DNA from: an uncultured Bacteroidales bacterium
GTDB lineage: Bacteria; Bacteroidota; Bacteroidia; Bacteroidales; UBA932
Direction: 5' to 3'
DNA: 64,000 nucleotides
Assembly (NCBI GenBank): GCA_946405435.1
Contig: CAMJHF010000013.1
Coordinates: 1 to 64,000 of the forward strand
The translations under genes and the position numbers were made by a program. This document shows positions 62,378 to 64,000 of the stretch, piece by piece (position 1 is the first letter of the stretch; each line of letters starts with the position of its first letter). Under the pieces are notes generated by a model. That model was not told where the DNA came from. It was given only the letters and a program-made list of their open reading frames with translations, and did not search any database.

Positions 62378-64000
62378 CTATTTCCAATTAGGGTTCTGGA
62401 CAAGAGCCTTGTTTAGCAGAAGCTCGTTTTCAGGAATAGGGTAGAAGTAGTGTTTGTTCTCATCGAAAGAATGAGAAACGCTGTGAAGTGCGTCGCGGAC
62501 ACCTGAAGTAGCAAGTTTGCCTGTGTTGGGATCTACAAGATAGAAAATCTCGTCTGTCGAAGATTCATTTCCGCTAGCGGGATCATAAATCATGTACTTT
62601 GTGCCGCTTGCATTTGAAGAGCCGACATAGAAAGTGTACTTACTGTCGTCTCCGAATGTATACTCGCCGGGCCCCTGTATATACATGCCATACATGGGCT
62701 GGTTCAGGCAGTAGCCGGCTTTCCATCTCATAAGGTCGAAATAGCGGCCATAGCCCTCCTGGAAAAGCTCGACAGCCCTCTCCCTTCGAATCTCGAGGAT
62801 CACGCCCTTGTTGGCTCCGGAGACATTGGTATAACCGGTTTCAGCAGAGCTCAGGTACGGGTCGGGGTTTGCGTTGGCGGCAGCCATGTCAAGTGCCGGC
62901 ATGCCTACGCGGGCCCTTATGAGGTTCACGGATATGTCGAGGTCGCCCTGGGTAAGTTCTCCCAGTTCTGCTTTTGCCTCCGCATAGTTCAGCAGGGCCT
63001 CTGCATAGCGGAATACAGGCATGTCGTTGAAGCAGTTGTCGGTAGAATAGGGCTTTGTATCATACGAAGGTATGTACTTGATGGTCTGGTAACCTGTCTG
63101 GCAATATGCGAATTCAGGACCGTCCTGGCTCTTGCCCGGGCTCTTCCAGCTGTAGCCGGGAGTGCGGATGGTCTGGGCAAGACGGGGATCGCGGTCGGCA
63201 ACTTCCTCTGCGAAGGGCATTACGTTCCAGCCGGGCTTGTCGGTGAAGCGGGTACCGTCTTTCATCAGGTACTGGTCAACCAGTTTCTTGGTCATGCCGT
63301 AACGGGCGGAGGTCTGGTTAGTGATGTCGCGGCCGCAGTCGTGCTTGATCTTGAGGTCGCGGTCATAGTTGACGGCAAGGATTATCTCGTCGGTGTTGGC
63401 ATTGTCTGAGTTGAACAGGGTTAGGTAATCACTGTTTGGCTTGCCTGTGCTGAACAGCTTGTATGCGCCGGAGTCCATTAGCTGCTTAGCTGCCTTTGCT
63501 GCAAGATCCAGATAATACTTGTAGTCATGGGTCGTGCCATCTGCTGCAGTGTATGAGTTCTCGAATGGCGCAGGGGAAGTATGATACTTGCGGAATGTAC
63601 CCTCAAAGAGGCAGAACTTCGCCTTCAGGAACATAGCCGTGTACTTATTGACGCGGTATGCGGTCTGAGGAGCGGAAGCCTTGCCCGGAAGGTCTGCAAT
63701 TGCCACGTCGATGTCCTCTATCATGTGCTGAAGGACAGTCTCGCGGGTATCACGGGGGAAGTAGAGGTCCTCATCGGCAGATCCAAGTTCGCGGTCTATC
63801 CATGGAACATCTCCGAACTTCTGGACCATGTTTGCATAAAAATATGCCCTCCAGAATTTAACCAGAGCTGTATACTCACGCACCGCATTCTCATCGTTGC
63901 AATTATCGATGTTCCCCAAAAGGGTATTCATCTTTCGCAAATCACCCCAGGCTCCGGTTCCGGCGCCCCAACCGCCGCCGGTTGCAGGCACTGTGCGGTC
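62378..64000 (-). CDS. SusD/RagB family outer membrane lipoprotein (5' end outside the window)
   Basis: The frame stays open to the last base of the window, so the start and lipoprotein signal are missing; about 540 residues remain. The TPR-like helices show VREYTALVKFWRAYFYANMVQKFGDVPW and FRYAEALLNYAEAKAELG. The C terminus ends with HYFYPIPENELLLNKALVQNPNW, a classic SusD ending. SusD proteins form the lid on SusC TonB-dependent transporters and bind glycans. The SusC partner would be expected upstream, beyond the right edge. Confidence 0.95.
   Translation of the reverse strand, partial: DRTVPATGGGWGAGTGAWGDLRKMNTLLGNIDNCNDENAVREYTALVKFWRAYFYANMVQKFGDVPWIDRELGSADEDLYFPRDTRETVLQHMIEDIDVAIADLPGKASAPQTAYRVNKYTAMFLKAKFCLFEGTFRKYHTSPAPFENSYTAADGTTHDYKYYLDLAAKAAKQLMDSGAYKLFSTGKPNSDYLTLFNSDNANTDEIILAVNYDRDLKIKHDCGRDITNQTSARYGMTKKLVDQYLMKDGTRFTDKPGWNVMPFAEEVADRDPRLAQTIRTPGYSWKSPGKSQDGPEFAYCQTGYQTIKYIPSYDTKPYSTDNCFNDMPVFRYAEALLNYAEAKAELGELTQGDLDISVNLIRARVGMPALDMAAANANPDPYLSSAETGYTNVSGANKGVILEIRRERAVELFQEGYGRYFDLMRWKAGYCLNQPMYGMYIQGPGEYTFGDDSKYTFYVGSSNASGTKYMIYDPASGNESSTDEIFYLVDPNTGKLATSGVRDALHSVSHSFDENKHYFYPIPENELLLNKALVQNPNWK

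Overview
The window looks like chromosomal DNA of a Bacteroidota (Bacteroidales-type) bacterium with a rather GC-rich genome for the phylum. The evidence is a SusD-family lipoprotein, a carboxypeptidase-regulatory-type outer membrane barrel, GSCFA and DUF4301 proteins, a TGS-domain nucleoside kinase, a Rho factor with a large disordered insert, and many promoters with the Bacteroidota -7 element TAnnTTTG in place of sigma70 boxes. The genus cannot be fixed from the sequence alone. No tRNA, rRNA, CRISPR array, transposase or phage gene was seen.

Layout. 1-2039: 3' part of an outer membrane beta-barrel gene, then about 500 bases of AT-rich, repeat-bearing non-coding DNA. 2544-7774 (minus): nucleoside kinase, pncB, an SDR and mnmE in one tight operon, divergent from upp (7829). 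8465-10204 (minus): rho. 10301-17047: a membrane PHP-like protein facing a four-gene minus operon, lptD - GT2 - gtrA - GT-C, that joins lipopolysaccharide export to lipid-carrier-dependent sugar modification. 17098-26098: amidase, dnaA, pepD, rpe, birA, ftsH, cdsA and psd. 26102-30073 (minus): recF, a DUF721 protein, pdxB and DUF4301. 30150-37112: TPR protein, yebC, GSCFA, an outer membrane barrel with a 5'-nucleotidase, a short AraC-type regulator, and ffh.

37150-59352 is a co-directional surface polysaccharide locus. It has a PHP-type phosphatase, Wza-like exporter, Wzz, Wzx, an EpsG-like polymerase, three glycosyltransferases, LicD, a TagD-type cytidylyltransferase fused to a Gfo/Idh oxidoreductase, an SDR, a GDPD lipoprotein, a TagA/WecG-type transferase, Gmd, Fcl, a TagO/WecA-type initiator, a family-5 nucleotidyltransferase and a GDP-heptose pathway (HddA, GmhA, HddC-GmhB fusion). 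TagO-, TagA- and TagD-like functions together with LicD suggest a teichoic-acid-like, phosphodiester-containing polymer in a Gram-negative capsule. This is the most interesting system in the window. GDP-heptose genes next to Gmd/Fcl also allow deoxy-heptose chemistry.

59372-60130: a coiled-coil protein and ZapA for cell division, followed by a candidate 6S RNA and a terminator. 60149-64000 (minus): a SusE/F-position lipoprotein with two repeated domains and a SusD protein running off the right edge, part of a polysaccharide utilisation locus whose SusC partner is probably outside the window.
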